Source of the DNA: Arthrobacter sp. Hiyo4
Lineage (GTDB): Bacteria; Actinomycetota; Actinomycetes; Actinomycetales; Micrococcaceae
DNA length: 64,000 nt
Direction of reading: 5' to 3'
Assembly (NCBI GenBank): GCA_002370555.1
Contig: AP014718.1
Location: forward strand, 2,852,001 to 2,916,000
Within the stretch, counting starts at the first letter, position 1. Each line of letters starts with the position of its first letter. The notes beneath the pieces are model-generated. The model searched no databases, was not told the origin of the DNA, and worked only from the letters and a program-made list of their open reading frames with translations. Positions 19,699-29,701 of the stretch are shown here, piece after piece. A program made the position numbers and the translations under genes.

Positions 19699-20194
19699 AT
19701 GGAGACAAAGAACTCAGCATCCGCAATTGTCCGGCAACCCGGCGAAGGGGCCAGACGCTGGTTCTTCGGCGGAGGCGTGCAGACCTGGAAGGCCACGGAG
19801 GAAGACACCGCGGGGGCCTTCCTGCTCCTCGAAGTCGAGATGGCCCCTGAACAAGGTCACCCCCATGCACACCCACCCGGACTCCGACGAAACGCTGTAC
19901 ATCCTGGCCGGCGAGATCCTCATGAACATGGACGGCACGGAACATCGGGTTGCTGCGGGTGGGGTGACGATTGCACCCAGGGGTGTCCCGCACGCTTTCA
20001 AAGTCCTGCAGGAGGGGACCCGCGTGCTGTGCCTGCACACCCCCGGCGGCGCGCAGGCGTTCTACTTCGGCGCGAGCGAGCCGCTTGCGGACGGTAAAGG
20101 AACAGGACCCGTCGATTTTGACCGCATCCGGGAATCAGGGCGGCTGAACGGCGGCATCGAACTCCTGGGGCCGCCGCCGTTCCCGGAAAACTAA
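19699..20194 (+). CDS. Cupin-domain protein (one frameshift)
   Basis: About 165 residues. The metal-binding cupin motif 1 reads TPMHTHPDSDETLYILAGE (two His and a Glu). The second motif region is GVPHAFKVLQEG. A break near 19847 (GCCCC for GCCCCC) separates the first 50 residues and is repaired to EMAPLNKVTPMHTHP. Similar single-domain cupins are dioxygenases, isomerases or ligand sensors; no substrate can be read here. Control by the divergent TetR is likely. Confidence 0.8.
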
Positions 20195-20315
20195 GCAGTT
20201 TTGGCCGGACTGGCGACCATAATGCGTCACTTTCAAGCGGGCCGAGCTGCGGGCGCCGAAGCCCGGATTCCGCGGAGCTCAAAGACGTGCCCTGCCAGAC
20301 GCCCTCTGCTGTCGT

Positions 20316-20383
20316 GGGGCACATTGGCCGGGGTGGAGGCCCAAAATGGCCCAAACGGCGGCGTGTCCGTGTAAATGTGCCCC
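20316..20383. repeat. Interrupted inverted repeat before the sulfonate transporter's 3' end
   Basis: GGGGCACATT at 20316 pairs with AATGTGCCCC at 20374-20383 across a 48-base GC-rich loop that holds two copies of GGCCCAAA. It lies in the 278-base gap between the cupin stop and the convergent permease stop. No gene is apparent in this gap. Confidence 0.45.
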
Positions 20384-20411
20384 CGGTTCGGCGGGTGGGG
20401 GCAGCAACAGC

Positions 20412-20444
20412 AGAGCCCGACGGTGGGACTCGCCGTCGGGCTCT
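20412..20444. terminator. Terminator hairpin after the ABC permease gene
   Basis: AGAGCCCGACGG pairs perfectly with CCGTCGGGCTCT over a 9-base loop, 28 bases beyond the stop of the permease gene on the minus strand. Confidence 0.75.
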
Positions 20445-20472
20445 CGCGTGCCTGTGCAGGGAGAAGGCGGCG

Positions 20473-21438
20473 CTAGCGGGTGCTGCCGGCGAGGAGGCCG
20501 CGGCTGCGCAGGAGGCGCTTCTCGATCGGGGCGAACACCAGCAGTTCGATCAGGATGCCCACGCCGAGGATCAGCAGGATGGCCGCCATCACTACGGTCA
20601 TGTCGGACAGGACGCGGCCCTGGTCCAGCAGCGAGCCGAGGCCGAAGCCGATGGTGCCGCCCACGGCGATGATTTCCGCGGCCATCAGCGACCGCCAGGA
20701 GAATGCCCAGCCCTGTTTGAGCCCGCCCAGGTATCCGGGAAGTGCGGCAGGCAGGACAATCTGCACGGCCATCTGGAAACGGTTGGCACCCAGGACCGTG
20801 CCGACGCGGCGGTACTGCGGCGGGATCTGGTCCACGCCGGAGATCAGCCCGTTGATGATCGAGGGGATGGCACCCATAAAAACCACGAAGTAGACGGTGG
20901 CGTCCGTGAGGCCGAACCAGATGATGGCAGCGGGCACCCAGGCAACGGACGGCAGCACCTGCAGTCCTGAAATCAGCGGCCCGAAGGCGCGGCGCAGCGG
21001 CGCAACCTGGGCCAGCAGCAGCCCCACGGGGGTGGCGATGGCAACGCTGATCAGGAACCCGACCAGCCCGCGCTGCAGCGAGGTCCACACCGCTTCCTGC
21101 AGCTTGGCCTCGCCCCAAAGCACGCCGATCTGGCCCAGGACGTCCAGCGGACCGGGAACCAGGTCGCGGCGCTTGAGCCCGAGGGACACGTAGAACTGCC
21201 AGACCAGGACCAGGACCACCAGGGCGGCCACCGGCAACAGGATGCGGCTCCAGTCGATCCGGTGCTTGCGCGCGGCGTCGGACTGGAGCGAATCCAGCCC
21301 GGCCTCGAGCTCTCGCAGGTCCTCATGCCCGGTGGAAGTTCGGGTCAGGGCGGCGTGGACTTTGCGGGTTTCCGGCCTGGTCTCGAGAGGCTCTACCACC
21401 GGTTCAGTCTCGGCGAGGGGCGTGGGGTTATTTGGCAT
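20473..21438 (-). CDS. ABC transporter permease, SsuC/TauC type
   Basis: 321 residues, intact. A long hydrophilic N-terminus is followed by about six membrane segments. The permease loop contacting the ATPase is the stretch from VGTVLGANRFQMAVQIVLP to LPGYLGGLKQGWAFSW. It resembles nitrate/sulfonate/taurine permeases. Its start overlaps the end of the ATPase gene by 11 bases, so the two are coupled. The sulfur-assimilation neighbourhood favours aliphatic sulfonate uptake. Confidence 0.85.
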   Translation of the reverse strand: MPNNPTPLAETEPVVEPLETRPETRKVHAALTRTSTGHEDLRELEAGLDSLQSDAARKHRIDWSRILLPVAALVVLVLVWQFYVSLGLKRRDLVPGPLDVLGQIGVLWGEAKLQEAVWTSLQRGLVGFLISVAIATPVGLLLAQVAPLRRAFGPLISGLQVLPSVAWVPAAIIWFGLTDATVYFVVFMGAIPSIINGLISGVDQIPPQYRRVGTVLGANRFQMAVQIVLPAALPGYLGGLKQGWAFSWRSLMAAEIIAVGGTIGFGLGSLLDQGRVLSDMTVVMAAILLILGVGILIELLVFAPIEKRLLRSRGLLAGSTR

Positions 21439-22153
21439 GGCGGCGAATCTCCTCCCGCAGCCGGGCGGTGATGACCCCGGTCAGCTGTCCGGCCAGGCCG
21501 GCGTCGGTTCGGTGTTCCTCAGTGACGGCCCACTCCTGGACCACGCGGCCGGGCCGGGAGGACAGCAGCAGCACACGCTGGCCCAGCCGTACGGCCTCGC
21601 GGACGTTGTGGGTCACAAAAACGATGGTGCGCCCGGTTTCCTTCCAAATGCGTTCCAGCTCGTCGTGCAGGAGGTCGCGGGTGATGGCGTCCAGGGCGGC
21701 AAACGGCTCATCCATCAGCAGCAGCTGCCGGTCCTGAGACAGGGCACGGGCCAGTGCCACGCGCTGGCGCATGCCGCCGGACAGCTCATGCGGGCGCTTG
21801 TCCCCCGCCTCGCCGAGGTGCACCAGCTCGAGCAGCTCGTTGGCCTTGACCCGGCGTTCAGCCTTCCCCACACCGCGCAGTTTCAGGGCCAGCTCGATGT
21901 TCTCGCGCGCCGTCAGCCAGGGGAAGAGGGCGGCGTCCTGGAACATAAAGGCTGCCCCGTCGCTGGGTACTTCAAGGGCGCCCGACGTCGGGACCTCCAG
22001 TCCCGCCATGATGTTCAGCAGGGTGGATTTGCCGCAGCCGGACGCACCGAGGAGGGCTACGAATTCGCCCGCGCCGATGTTGGCGTTGACGTCGTCCAGC
22101 ACCGGAGCGCCGTCCCCGAAGCGCTTGCCCAGGTTTTCCAGTACGACTGGCAT
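21428..22153 (-). CDS. ABC transporter ATPase, SsuB/TauB type
   Basis: 241 residues, intact. Walker A GASGCGKSTLLNI, Q-loop FMFQDAALFPWLTAREN, signature ELSGGMRQRVALARAL, Walker B LLLMDEPFAALD and switch histidine VFVTHNVREAV are all present. It energises the permease encoded downstream, using the binding protein encoded upstream. Confidence 0.9.
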   Translation of the reverse strand: MPVVLENLGKRFGDGAPVLDDVNANIGAGEFVALLGASGCGKSTLLNIMAGLEVPTSGALEVPSDGAAFMFQDAALFPWLTARENIELALKLRGVGKAERRVKANELLELVHLGEAGDKRPHELSGGMRQRVALARALSQDRQLLLMDEPFAALDAITRDLLHDELERIWKETGRTIVFVTHNVREAVRLGQRVLLLSSRPGRVVQEWAVTEEHRTDAGLAGQLTGVITARLREEIRRHAK

Positions 22154-22190
22154 GGTCCCGTCCTTAAGTAGTTGGTGCGGAGTTTGGCGG

Positions 22191-23348
22191 TCAGTCCTGG
22201 CCGAGGCCGGCGGCGGAGACCCGGCCGGCGGTCCCGGTGACTTCGTTCAGGGCACGGAGGTCGAACAGTCCGGTGATGTCCGCCTGCTTGGTGGTGCCGG
22301 CCTTCACCCCGTCTTCGAGGAGCTTGGGGTAGGTTCCCGCGAGCGGATCCACCATGAACACCAGGTTCTGCAGGGCCCGGTCAAGGACGTCGGCGGGAAG
22401 CGCCGCGCCTGCCGATTCCTGCAGGGCGGCGTTGATGATGCTCGTTTTCTCTGCGGCAGGCGTGTCATTCAGCCAAGCCACGGATTCGGCGTGGCCGCGC
22501 AGCAGGGCCTTGACGGTGTCCGGGTGCGCGGCGGCAAACTTCTTGTTCACAATCAGGATGGTGGTGGGGAACTCGCCGGCCTTCCCGGAGAGCGAGCCGT
22601 CCCAGAGGTCCTTTTCGTCCACCAGGACCGTGGCTCCGGCCTGGAGCACCAAGCGGGAGGCCCACGGCTCAGGCAGCCACGCGCCGTCGAGCTTTCCGTC
22701 CTGGAAAAGTTTCAGCGTCTGGGCGTTCTCCGTGGGGTTGATGGCAACATCGCCGCTGCCGTCCACGTTGGTCCTGTAGCCCTGCCAGCCGAGCCACGCG
22801 CGAAGCGCCACATCCTGCGTGCCGCCCAGCTGAGGCGAGGCGAGCGTCTTGCCCTTCAAGTCCGCCGCCGAGGTGATCCCCGGACGCACAACCAACTGCG
22901 CCCCACCCGCTGCGGCGCCCGCGATGACGCTGACGGACTCGCCCTGGCTCTTGACAAACGAGTTGATCGCGGGATTTGGGCCGATGTAGGCCGCGTCGAT
23001 GGCGCCGGCGTTCAGGGCCTCGATCGCGGCTGGCCCGGCGTTGAAAGTTTCGGTGCTGAGCTTGGTGTTGCCCAGGTTCCGGGCGAGGATCCCCTGCTTC
23101 ACGCCCACCAGAGCGGGGGCATGGGTCAGGTTTCCGAAGTAGCCCAGCTTCAGTTCGGCGGCCGGAGTGGGCGCGGGGATGGATGCCTCTGCCGCCGTAT
23201 TACGGGAAATGGACGACGCCACCACGGCACCGGCGGCGATCAGGAACACGAGCCCGATGGCCAGGGCAGCTTCGATGGCACGCTTGCGCTTGGGTTCTGC
23301 GCTTTCGCCTGCCACGATGCGGGTCATCCCGGGCTTGGAACTAGTCAT
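22191..23348 (-). CDS. ABC substrate-binding protein, SsuA/NMT1-like
   Basis: About 385 residues, intact. The N-terminus has a basic stretch and one hydrophobic helix (ALAIGLVFLIAAGAVVA) with no lipobox cysteine, so it appears membrane-anchored rather than a lipoprotein. The binding domain has LKLGYFGNLTHAPALVGVKQG and YIGPNPAINSFV, typical for aliphatic sulfonate or nitrate binders. First gene of the three-gene transporter operon. Sulfonate is favoured over nitrate by the neighbours. Confidence 0.85.
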   Translation of the reverse strand: MTSSKPGMTRIVAGESAEPKRKRAIEAALAIGLVFLIAAGAVVASSISRNTAAEASIPAPTPAAELKLGYFGNLTHAPALVGVKQGILARNLGNTKLSTETFNAGPAAIEALNAGAIDAAYIGPNPAINSFVKSQGESVSVIAGAAAGGAQLVVRPGITSAADLKGKTLASPQLGGTQDVALRAWLGWQGYRTNVDGSGDVAINPTENAQTLKLFQDGKLDGAWLPEPWASRLVLQAGATVLVDEKDLWDGSLSGKAGEFPTTILIVNKKFAAAHPDTVKALLRGHAESVAWLNDTPAAEKTSIINAALQESAGAALPADVLDRALQNLVFMVDPLAGTYPKLLEDGVKAGTTKQADITGLFDLRALNEVTGTAGRVSAAGLGQD

Positions 23349-23438
23349 TGTTTCACCATAGGGAGTGACATAAACCCATTCAATGAAGCAGAAACGGGGG
23401 TCACGCGGGTTCATGCAACGTCACATTCCGGGCCCGGT

Positions 23439-24605
23439 TCAGTCCCCCTTGACGTTGATCAGCTGCCGCAATTTGTGCCGCACCCTGACAAGGTCGGCAG
23501 CGTCCCGCATCACCACATCGATGGGCTTGTACGCCGCAGGAATCTCGTCGATGAACGCCTCGGTGGGGCGGAACTCGATGCCCTCCATGGCCGTCTTCAG
23601 CTCGGCCAGCGAGAACGTTTTGCGTGCCGCCGTCCGGGAGTACTCGCGCCCGGCCCCGTGCGGGGATGAGTTCAGCGAGACGGGATTCCCCAGCCCCTCC
23701 ACCACGTACGACGCCGTCCCCATGGACCCGGGGATAAGTCCCGGATCGCCGCGCTCGGCTCTGATCGCCCCCTTCCGCGATACCCACACGGACTTGCCGT
23801 AATGGGTCTCCTGCTGGGTGAAGTTGTGATGGCAGTTGATCCGTTCGCGCTCCTTGACATGGCCGCCCACCCAGTGCCCGAACTGAGTAATGACGCGGTC
23901 CATCATTTCCTCGCGGTTCAGGAGGGCGAAATGTTGCGCCCAGCGTAGCTCTTTGATGTAGCGGGCGAACTCGCTGGTACCCTCCTCCAGGTAGGCGAGG
24001 TCCGGGTCGGGCAGCCTGGTCCCGCGTTTGCGGGTCACCTGCTGGGCGACGCCGATGTGGTGCTGGGCGATCTTGTTGCCCACGCCCCGCGAGCCGGAGT
24101 GCAGGAACAGCCAGACGGCGTCGGTTTCGTCGGCGGAGACCTCGATGAAGTGGTTGCCTGATCCCAGCGAGCCCAGCTGAAGTTCCCACTTGGCCAGATA
24201 CTGGGCCGGGTTGAAGCCAGCCTGCGCCGCCAGCTTCCGGAGCTCGGCAAGGCGCGGTTCGGCCGTGTGCTGGACGCTCCTGTTGTTATGCCCGGCGGAC
24301 AACGGAATGGCCCGTTCGATGTCCTCGCGCAGCCGTTTGCGGTCCCTGGGCAGGTCCTTGACCGAGTACTGGGTCCGCACGGCGATCATGCCGCAGCCAA
24401 TATCGACGCCCACTGCGGCCGGGATGATCGCACGCAGGGTGGGAATCACCGAGCCCACGGTGGCGCCCTTGCCCAGGTGCGCGTCCGGCATCAGTGCCAG
24501 GTGCGGGTAGATGAACGGCAGCGTGGACGTGCCCAGCGCCTGCTCGCGGGTCTTGGCGTCCAGGATCGAGGCCCAGCTGATGAGCTTGGGGTTAATGGTC
24601 TCCAT
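23439..24605 (-). CDS. rtcB: RtcB-family RNA ligase
   Basis: 388 residues, intact. Joins 2',3'-cyclic phosphate or 3'-phosphate RNA ends to 5'-OH ends using GTP and Mn. Metal ligands and active-site residues are visible: LMPDAHLGKG, VGVDIGCGM with the metal cysteine, LGSGNHFIEV, LHSGSRGVG, and SSPHGAGR with the histidine that is guanylylated. The start is ATG at 24605 because GGGAGG lies 8 bases upstream. No archease or RtcA gene is beside it. It lies downstream of the cys operon but is separated from it by a palindrome. Confidence 0.92.
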   Translation of the reverse strand: METINPKLISWASILDAKTREQALGTSTLPFIYPHLALMPDAHLGKGATVGSVIPTLRAIIPAAVGVDIGCGMIAVRTQYSVKDLPRDRKRLREDIERAIPLSAGHNNRSVQHTAEPRLAELRKLAAQAGFNPAQYLAKWELQLGSLGSGNHFIEVSADETDAVWLFLHSGSRGVGNKIAQHHIGVAQQVTRKRGTRLPDPDLAYLEEGTSEFARYIKELRWAQHFALLNREEMMDRVITQFGHWVGGHVKERERINCHHNFTQQETHYGKSVWVSRKGAIRAERGDPGLIPGSMGTASYVVEGLGNPVSLNSSPHGAGREYSRTAARKTFSLAELKTAMEGIEFRPTEAFIDEIPAAYKPIDVVMRDAADLVRVRHKLRQLINVKGD

Positions 24606-24640
24606 GCCGCCGCCTCCCATTGTTAAGGATACGAAAACGA

Positions 24641-24706
24641 CGAAACCGCGGCTTGTTCGCAATCCGGCCCGTGAAGGCCAGGATCTGCGAACGAGCCGCG
24701 GTTTCG
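24641..24706. terminator. Long palindrome after the cys operon
   Basis: A 21-base arm beginning CGAAACCGCGGCTTGTTCGC pairs with its complement with one mismatch. Inside, CCGGCC and GGCC pair further. It lies 8 bases after the cysN stop and just upstream of rtcB's start, so it probably ends the sulfate operon. Confidence 0.7.
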
Positions 24707-24714
24707 ACTGAGGC

Positions 24715-26136
24715 TTAGATGGAGTAGCGCTCGTCCTCGTGGTCGCCCGGGTGGTCCTTGACCAGGCCCGCGGCCAGCGTGTTGCCGTCCAGCGGGTCGA
24801 TGACGAGGAACGCGCCAGTGCGGCGGTGGTGCAGGTAGTTCTCGAGCGGCAGCGGCGCGGCGAGCCGAAGCTGTGCGTGGCCGATGTCGTTGAGTTCCAG
24901 GCTGGACGCGCCCTCGAGCTTGAACGTCGCCAGGTCCAGCTTGCCGCTGACGCTGCGGACCAGCGCCTGGACGGTGCGGGTGCCGTGCTTGACCAGCACC
25001 TTGGCGCCTTCACGCAGCGGCTTCGGAGACAGCCAGCACAGTGCTGCGTAGAGGTCGGCGGTGGATTCCGGGAAGGTCCCGGCGGCGGCAATGGTGTCAC
25101 CGCGGGCGACGTCGAATTCCTCCGCCAGGCGGATCGCCACGGACTGCGGGGCGAACGCTTCCTGCAGGGACTCACCGGCGAAATCGATGCCGGTCACCGT
25201 GGTGGTGCGGGCAGCCTGGCCGGGGGTCAGCACTGATACGGAGTCCCCCACCTTCACGGAACCCTCGGTGATCTGGCCGGCGTAGGCGCGGTAGTCGCGG
25301 TAGGCCTCCACGTCCAGGCCACCGGCAACGACGTCGGGAGCCAGCGCACCCTGCGGCCGGATGACCAGCTGCACGGGGAAGCGGAAGCTCTCCAGCTGCG
25401 TGTCGATCTCGTCCGCGGCCGGCAGCGTCTCGAGGACCTCCAGCAGGGCCGGGCCGTCGTACCAGGGAGTGCGCTCGGAACGGTCCACCACGTTGTCGCC
25501 GTCGAGGGCGGACACCGGGATCACCAGCAGGTCATCGATGTGGTCCGCGCTGCCCAGCTCAGCGGAGCCGATGCCCAGTTCGCGGGCCACCTGCTGCACG
25601 TCGGCCTGGATTTCACGGAACACGGACTCGCTGAAGTCCACCAGGTCAATCTTGTTCACGGCCACAATCACGTGCGCCACCCGCAGCAGCTGCAGCACGG
25701 ACAGGTGCCGGCGCGTCTGCTCCAGGACACCCTTGCGTGCGTCAATGAGTACGACGACGGCATCCGCCGTGGACGCGCCCGTCACCGTGTTCTTGGTGTA
25801 CTGGACGTGCCCGGGGCAGTCGGCCAGGATGAAGCTGCGCTGGTCCGTGGCGAAGTAGCGGTAGGCCACGTCGATGGTGATGCCCTGCTCCCGCTCGGCG
25901 CGCAGGCCGTCCGTCAGGAGGGCCAGGTCGATGCCGCCTGCTGCGCCGCCAAAGCCACGATCGGAGGACGTGCGGGCAACGGCGTCCAGCGTGTCAGCAA
26001 GAATCGCCTTGGAATCGTGAAGGAGGCGGCCCACCAGAGTGGACTTCCCGTCGTCGACCGATCCTGCGGTGGCGAAGCGGAACAGGGTGGTGGGCAGGGC
26101 TGTTTCCAGCTCGGCGGCCAATGTGTCGGTGCTCAT
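24715..26136 (-). CDS. cysN: Sulfate adenylyltransferase subunit 1 (GTPase)
   Basis: 473 residues, intact. EF-Tu-like GTPase that drives APS formation by CysD. G1 AGSVDDGKSTLVGRLLHD, G3 LADCPGHVQYTKN and G4 AVNKIDLVDFSE are visible. It follows cysD immediately: the cysD stop and the cysN ATG are adjacent. Length is that of CysN alone, so there is no fused APS kinase, which fits the APS-reductase route encoded here. Confidence 0.95.
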   Translation of the reverse strand: MSTDTLAAELETALPTTLFRFATAGSVDDGKSTLVGRLLHDSKAILADTLDAVARTSSDRGFGGAAGGIDLALLTDGLRAEREQGITIDVAYRYFATDQRSFILADCPGHVQYTKNTVTGASTADAVVVLIDARKGVLEQTRRHLSVLQLLRVAHVIVAVNKIDLVDFSESVFREIQADVQQVARELGIGSAELGSADHIDDLLVIPVSALDGDNVVDRSERTPWYDGPALLEVLETLPAADEIDTQLESFRFPVQLVIRPQGALAPDVVAGGLDVEAYRDYRAYAGQITEGSVKVGDSVSVLTPGQAARTTTVTGIDFAGESLQEAFAPQSVAIRLAEEFDVARGDTIAAAGTFPESTADLYAALCWLSPKPLREGAKVLVKHGTRTVQALVRSVSGKLDLATFKLEGASSLELNDIGHAQLRLAAPLPLENYLHHRRTGAFLVIDPLDGNTLAAGLVKDHPGDHEDERYSI

Positions 26137-27084
26137 TTAGAAGTAACCATCCTTCTTGCGGTCTTCCATGGCGGCCTCGGAGATGCGGTCATCTGCACGG
26201 GTGGCGCCACGTTCGGTGATGGTGGAGGCGGCAACTTCGATCACAACGTCGCTCACGGTGGCTGCGTCCGACTCAACCGCACCGGTGCAGGACATGTCGC
26301 CCACGGTGCGGTAGCGGACGGTTTTGACGATGACTTCCTCGTGCGGCAGCGGCTGCGAAACCTCGCCGACTGCGCGCCACATGCCGTCGCGGGCAAACAC
26401 TTCGCGGTCATGGGCGTAGTAAAGGCCCGGCAGCTCGATGTTCTCGCGTTCGATGTAGCGCCAGATGTCCAGCTCGGTCCAGTTGCTGATGGGGAACGCG
26501 CGGACGTGCTGGCCCACGGTGTGGCGGCCGTTGTAGAGGTTCCACAGCTCGGGGCGCTGGTTGCGCGGGTCCCACTGGCCGAATTCGTCGCGCAGGCTCA
26601 GGATGCGCTCCTTGGCGCGGGCCTTGTCCTCGTCGCGGCGGCCGCCGCCGAACACGGCGTCGAACTTGTTCCGGGAGATGGCGTCCAGCAGCGGGACGGT
26701 CTGCAGCGGGTTGCGGGTGCCGTCGGCACGCTCGGCGAGCTCGCCGCGGTCGATGAACTCCTGGACGCTCCCGACGACGAGCTTGAGTCCCAGCCGCTCC
26801 ACCGTCCGGTCGCGGAAGTCGATGACCTCGGGGAAGTTGTGGCCGGTGTCCACGTGCAGCACGGGGAACGGGACCTTGCCCGGCCAGAACGCCTTGGTGG
26901 CCAGGTGCAGCATCACCACGGAGTCCTTGCCGCCGGAGAACAGCAGCGCAGGCTTCTCGAACTCGGCCACAACTTCGCGGATGATGTGGATCGCTTCGGA
27001 CTCGAGGGCGTCCAGGCTGGAGAGGCGCGTGGATACGGCGGCTTCAGTCACCTGGGTGGTCTCCTCAGTTAGGAAAGTGCTCAT
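26137..27084 (-). CDS. cysD: Sulfate adenylyltransferase subunit 2
   Basis: 315 residues, intact. PP-loop ATP pyrophosphatase fold: LLFSGGKDSVVMLHLA, VLHVDTGHNFPEVIDFRD, and the C-terminal RYRTVGDMSCTGAVES. Forms APS from ATP and sulfate with CysN. Its ATG overlaps the stop of cysH by four bases (ATGA). Confidence 0.95.
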   Translation of the reverse strand: MSTFLTEETTQVTEAAVSTRLSSLDALESEAIHIIREVVAEFEKPALLFSGGKDSVVMLHLATKAFWPGKVPFPVLHVDTGHNFPEVIDFRDRTVERLGLKLVVGSVQEFIDRGELAERADGTRNPLQTVPLLDAISRNKFDAVFGGGRRDEDKARAKERILSLRDEFGQWDPRNQRPELWNLYNGRHTVGQHVRAFPISNWTELDIWRYIERENIELPGLYYAHDREVFARDGMWRAVGEVSQPLPHEEVIVKTVRYRTVGDMSCTGAVESDAATVSDVVIEVAASTITERGATRADDRISEAAMEDRKKDGYF

Positions 27085-27817
27085 ACGTGTAGCCCGCATT
27101 CTGTCTTGTCGGTGCCTGCCCAGCGGCCGGCGCGGGGGTCGTCTCCGGGCGCCACCTTGCGCGTGCAGGGCTGGCAGCCAATGGAGGGGTAACCCTGGGA
27201 AAGCAGCGGGTTGACGGGCAGGAGGTTGTCGTCGGAGTACTGGACCAGCTGGTCGAACGTCCATGCCGCCACCGGGTTGACCTTGACCAGGCCGTTGACC
27301 TCGTCCCAGGTCACCAGGGGGGTGTTCGTCCTCGTGGGGGCTTCGTCGCGGCGGACGCCGGTGAACCAGAGTTCGTAGCCGGCCAGGGTGCGGCGCAGAG
27401 GGGCCACCTTGCGGAGGGCACAGCACTGGGCGGCGTCGCGGGCAAAAAGATCCTTGCCCAGGAGCCGGTCCTGCTGCTCCACAGTGCTCTCGGGAAGCAC
27501 GTCCACCACGTTGACGCGGAGGTTCGCGGCCACCTCGTCCCGCGTGGCATAGGTTTCCGGGAAGTGGTAGCCGGTCTCCAGGAAGAGGACGTCGACGCCG
27601 GGCATCTGGTCCGCGACCAGCGCAGGCAGGACAGCATCGGCCATGGAGCAAGCGACCGCCACCGCGGACAGGTCGAAGTTGCGCTCCACCCAGGCGATTA
27701 CGTCGCGGGCGGGGCGTCCCAGCCGAGCTCGGCGGCGCCGGACTCGGCGATGGCCTTGAGCTCGTCGTGGGTGCGGAGCTTGGCGGCAGGCGCTGCCACC
27801 GGCTGAGTGTCAGTCAC
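27081..27817 (-). CDS. cysH: Adenylylsulfate reductase, thioredoxin-dependent (one frameshift)
   Basis: About 245 residues. Reduces APS to sulfite. The cysteine pairs that bind the 4Fe-4S cluster of APS-type enzymes are present (AQCCALRKV and IGCQPCTRKV), and the catalytic cysteine is in the C-terminal KTECGLHV. The start is a GTG at 27817 that overlaps the sirA stop (GTGA). A break near 27713 (one base short in CCCCGCCC) separates the first 37 residues. The FeS cysteines indicate APS rather than PAPS as substrate, in line with the absence of an APS kinase. Confidence 0.9.
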
Positions 27818-29557
27818 TGGAGGGCCTCCTCGTCCGCTGCGTGGGCCCACTCGGCAAAGGTCTGGCCTTCGGCACGCTGGGCCACGAACGTGCGGACGAC
27901 GCGTTCCACGTAGTCCGGCAGATCCTCGACGTACACCTTTAGCCCGCGGACGGTGCGTCCCAGCCCGGCCTCTTCGCGGCTGTTGGAAGCCAGCCCGCCG
28001 CCCAGGTGGACCTGGAAACCCGGGGAGGGGTCGCCGTCGGGCGTTGGCAGCATCATGCCCTTCAGGCCGATGTCCGCGGTCTGGATGCGGGCGCAGGAGT
28101 TGGGGCAGCCGTTGATGTGCAGGGACAGCGCGTGCGGCAGTTCACCGGACTCCGCGAGGTCCGCCAGCCGGCGTTCCAGGTCAGCTACGGCGGTGGCGGC
28201 CGTGACCTTGGTTTCCACGATGGCCAGCTTGCAGTATTCGATGCCGGTGCAGGCGATGGTGCCGCGGCGGAACACGGACGGGCGTGCCGAGAGGCCCAGG
28301 GCATCCAGCTCGGCAACCAGCGGTTCCACGTGGTCCTTGGCAACGTCCAGGACTACGAGCTTCTGGTGCGGGGTGGTGCGCAGGCGGTAGGAGCCGCGGG
28401 CCTCGAGGGTGTCCGCGAGCTTGATCAGCTGGGCGCCGGACAGTCGGCCGGCCAGCGGGGTGGCGCCGATGAAGAACTTGCCGTCCTTCTGCTCGTGCAC
28501 GCCGATGTGGTCGCCCGGCGTGGTGGGCTTGGGCGCGGCCGGACCGTCGGCAAGCTTGTAGCCCAGGTACTCGTCCTCGAGGATCCGGCGGAACTTCTCC
28601 GGACCCCAGTCGGCCATCAGGAACTTCAGGCGGGCCTTGGTGCGCATGCGCCGGTAGCCGTAGTCGCGGAAGATGCTGGTGACGCCGAGCCAGACTTCGG
28701 CGGCCTCTTCGGGCGCACGAAGGCACCGAGGCGCTTGCCCAGCATCGGGTTGGTGGACAGCGCGCCGCCTGCCCAGAGGTCGTAGCCGACGCCGAGTTCG
28801 GGGTGGCGGACACCCACCAGCGCGAAGTCGTTGATCTCGTGGACCACGTCCTGGCTGGGGTGGCCGGTGATGGCGGTCTTGTACTTGCGCGGCAGGTTGG
28901 ACAGCAGCGGGTTGCCGATGAAACGCTCGCCCAGCTCCGCGATCAGCGGCGTGGGGTCGATGATCTCGTCCTTGGCGATGCCGGCCACGGGCGAGCCCAG
29001 GATGACGCGGGGCACGTCGCCGCAGGCTTCGGTGGTGGACAGGCCAACACCCTCAAGCCGGTTCCAGATCTCGGGGATGTCCTCCACCCGGATCCAGTGC
29101 AGCTGGATGTTCTGGCGGTCCGTGAGGTCGGCGGAATCCCGGCCGAAATCAACGGAAATCTGACCGATGACGCGCAGCTGCTCGGTGGTCAGCGCACCGC
29201 CGTCGATCCTGACCCGGAGCATGAAGTACTTGTCTTCGAGCTCGTGCGGTTCGAGCGTGGCGGTCTTGCCGCCGTCGATCCCGGGCTTGCGCTGGGTGTA
29301 CAGGCCCCACCAGCGGAAGCGGCCGTGGAGGTCCTGGCTGGGGATGGCGTCGAAGCCGTCCTTGGAGTAGATGGTCTCGATACGCTCGCGCACGTTGAGG
29401 CCATCGTCTTCCTGTTTCCAGGTTTCATTGGCGTTCAGCGGGTTTTGCCGTCCACTTTCCACTGCCCGTGCGGCTTTGCAGCGGGGCGGGAGGCACGCGC
29501 GGGGCGCTTGGCGGCGGCGGGGTCCACGGACGCTCCGGCTAGAGCTGTATCAGTCAT
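27814..29557 (-). CDS. sirA: Ferredoxin-dependent assimilatory sulfite reductase (two frameshifts)
   Basis: About 580 residues. Six-electron reduction of sulfite to sulfide on a siroheme-4Fe-4S centre. Cluster cysteines are in IACTGIEYC and HINGCPNSCARIQ. N-terminal half: GRFRWWGLYTQRKPG and DRQNIQLHWIRVEDIPEIW. Breaks near 29449 (CCC for CCCC, repaired to GKTPLNANETWKQ) and 28717. The start is ATG at 29557. First gene of sirA-cysH-cysD-cysN with overlapping stops and starts. The call as sulfite rather than nitrite reductase rests on context. Confidence 0.9.
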
Positions 29558-29701
29558 GCATCGACTGTAGGTGCCCGCCGAAGCGCGTCACAAAGGTCCG
29601 GAAACGGGAGGTCACCTAGGGAAACAATTCGTCACGAACCGCCGGAGAGCCTTGAAGAAGGCCGCCCGCTGTGCTTGGTTGCGGTTTCCCGGGCGGGGCT
29701 T

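Noticed and set aside
23439..25175. An N-terminally extended 578-residue RtcB
   Set aside because: The extra 190 residues are an out-of-frame reading of cysN. The proper start at 24605 has a good ribosome site and gives the usual RtcB length.
26137..27651. A 504-residue CysD
   Set aside because: The N-terminal part is the wrong frame of cysH. CysD begins at 27084 with a normal N-terminus and an ATGA overlap.
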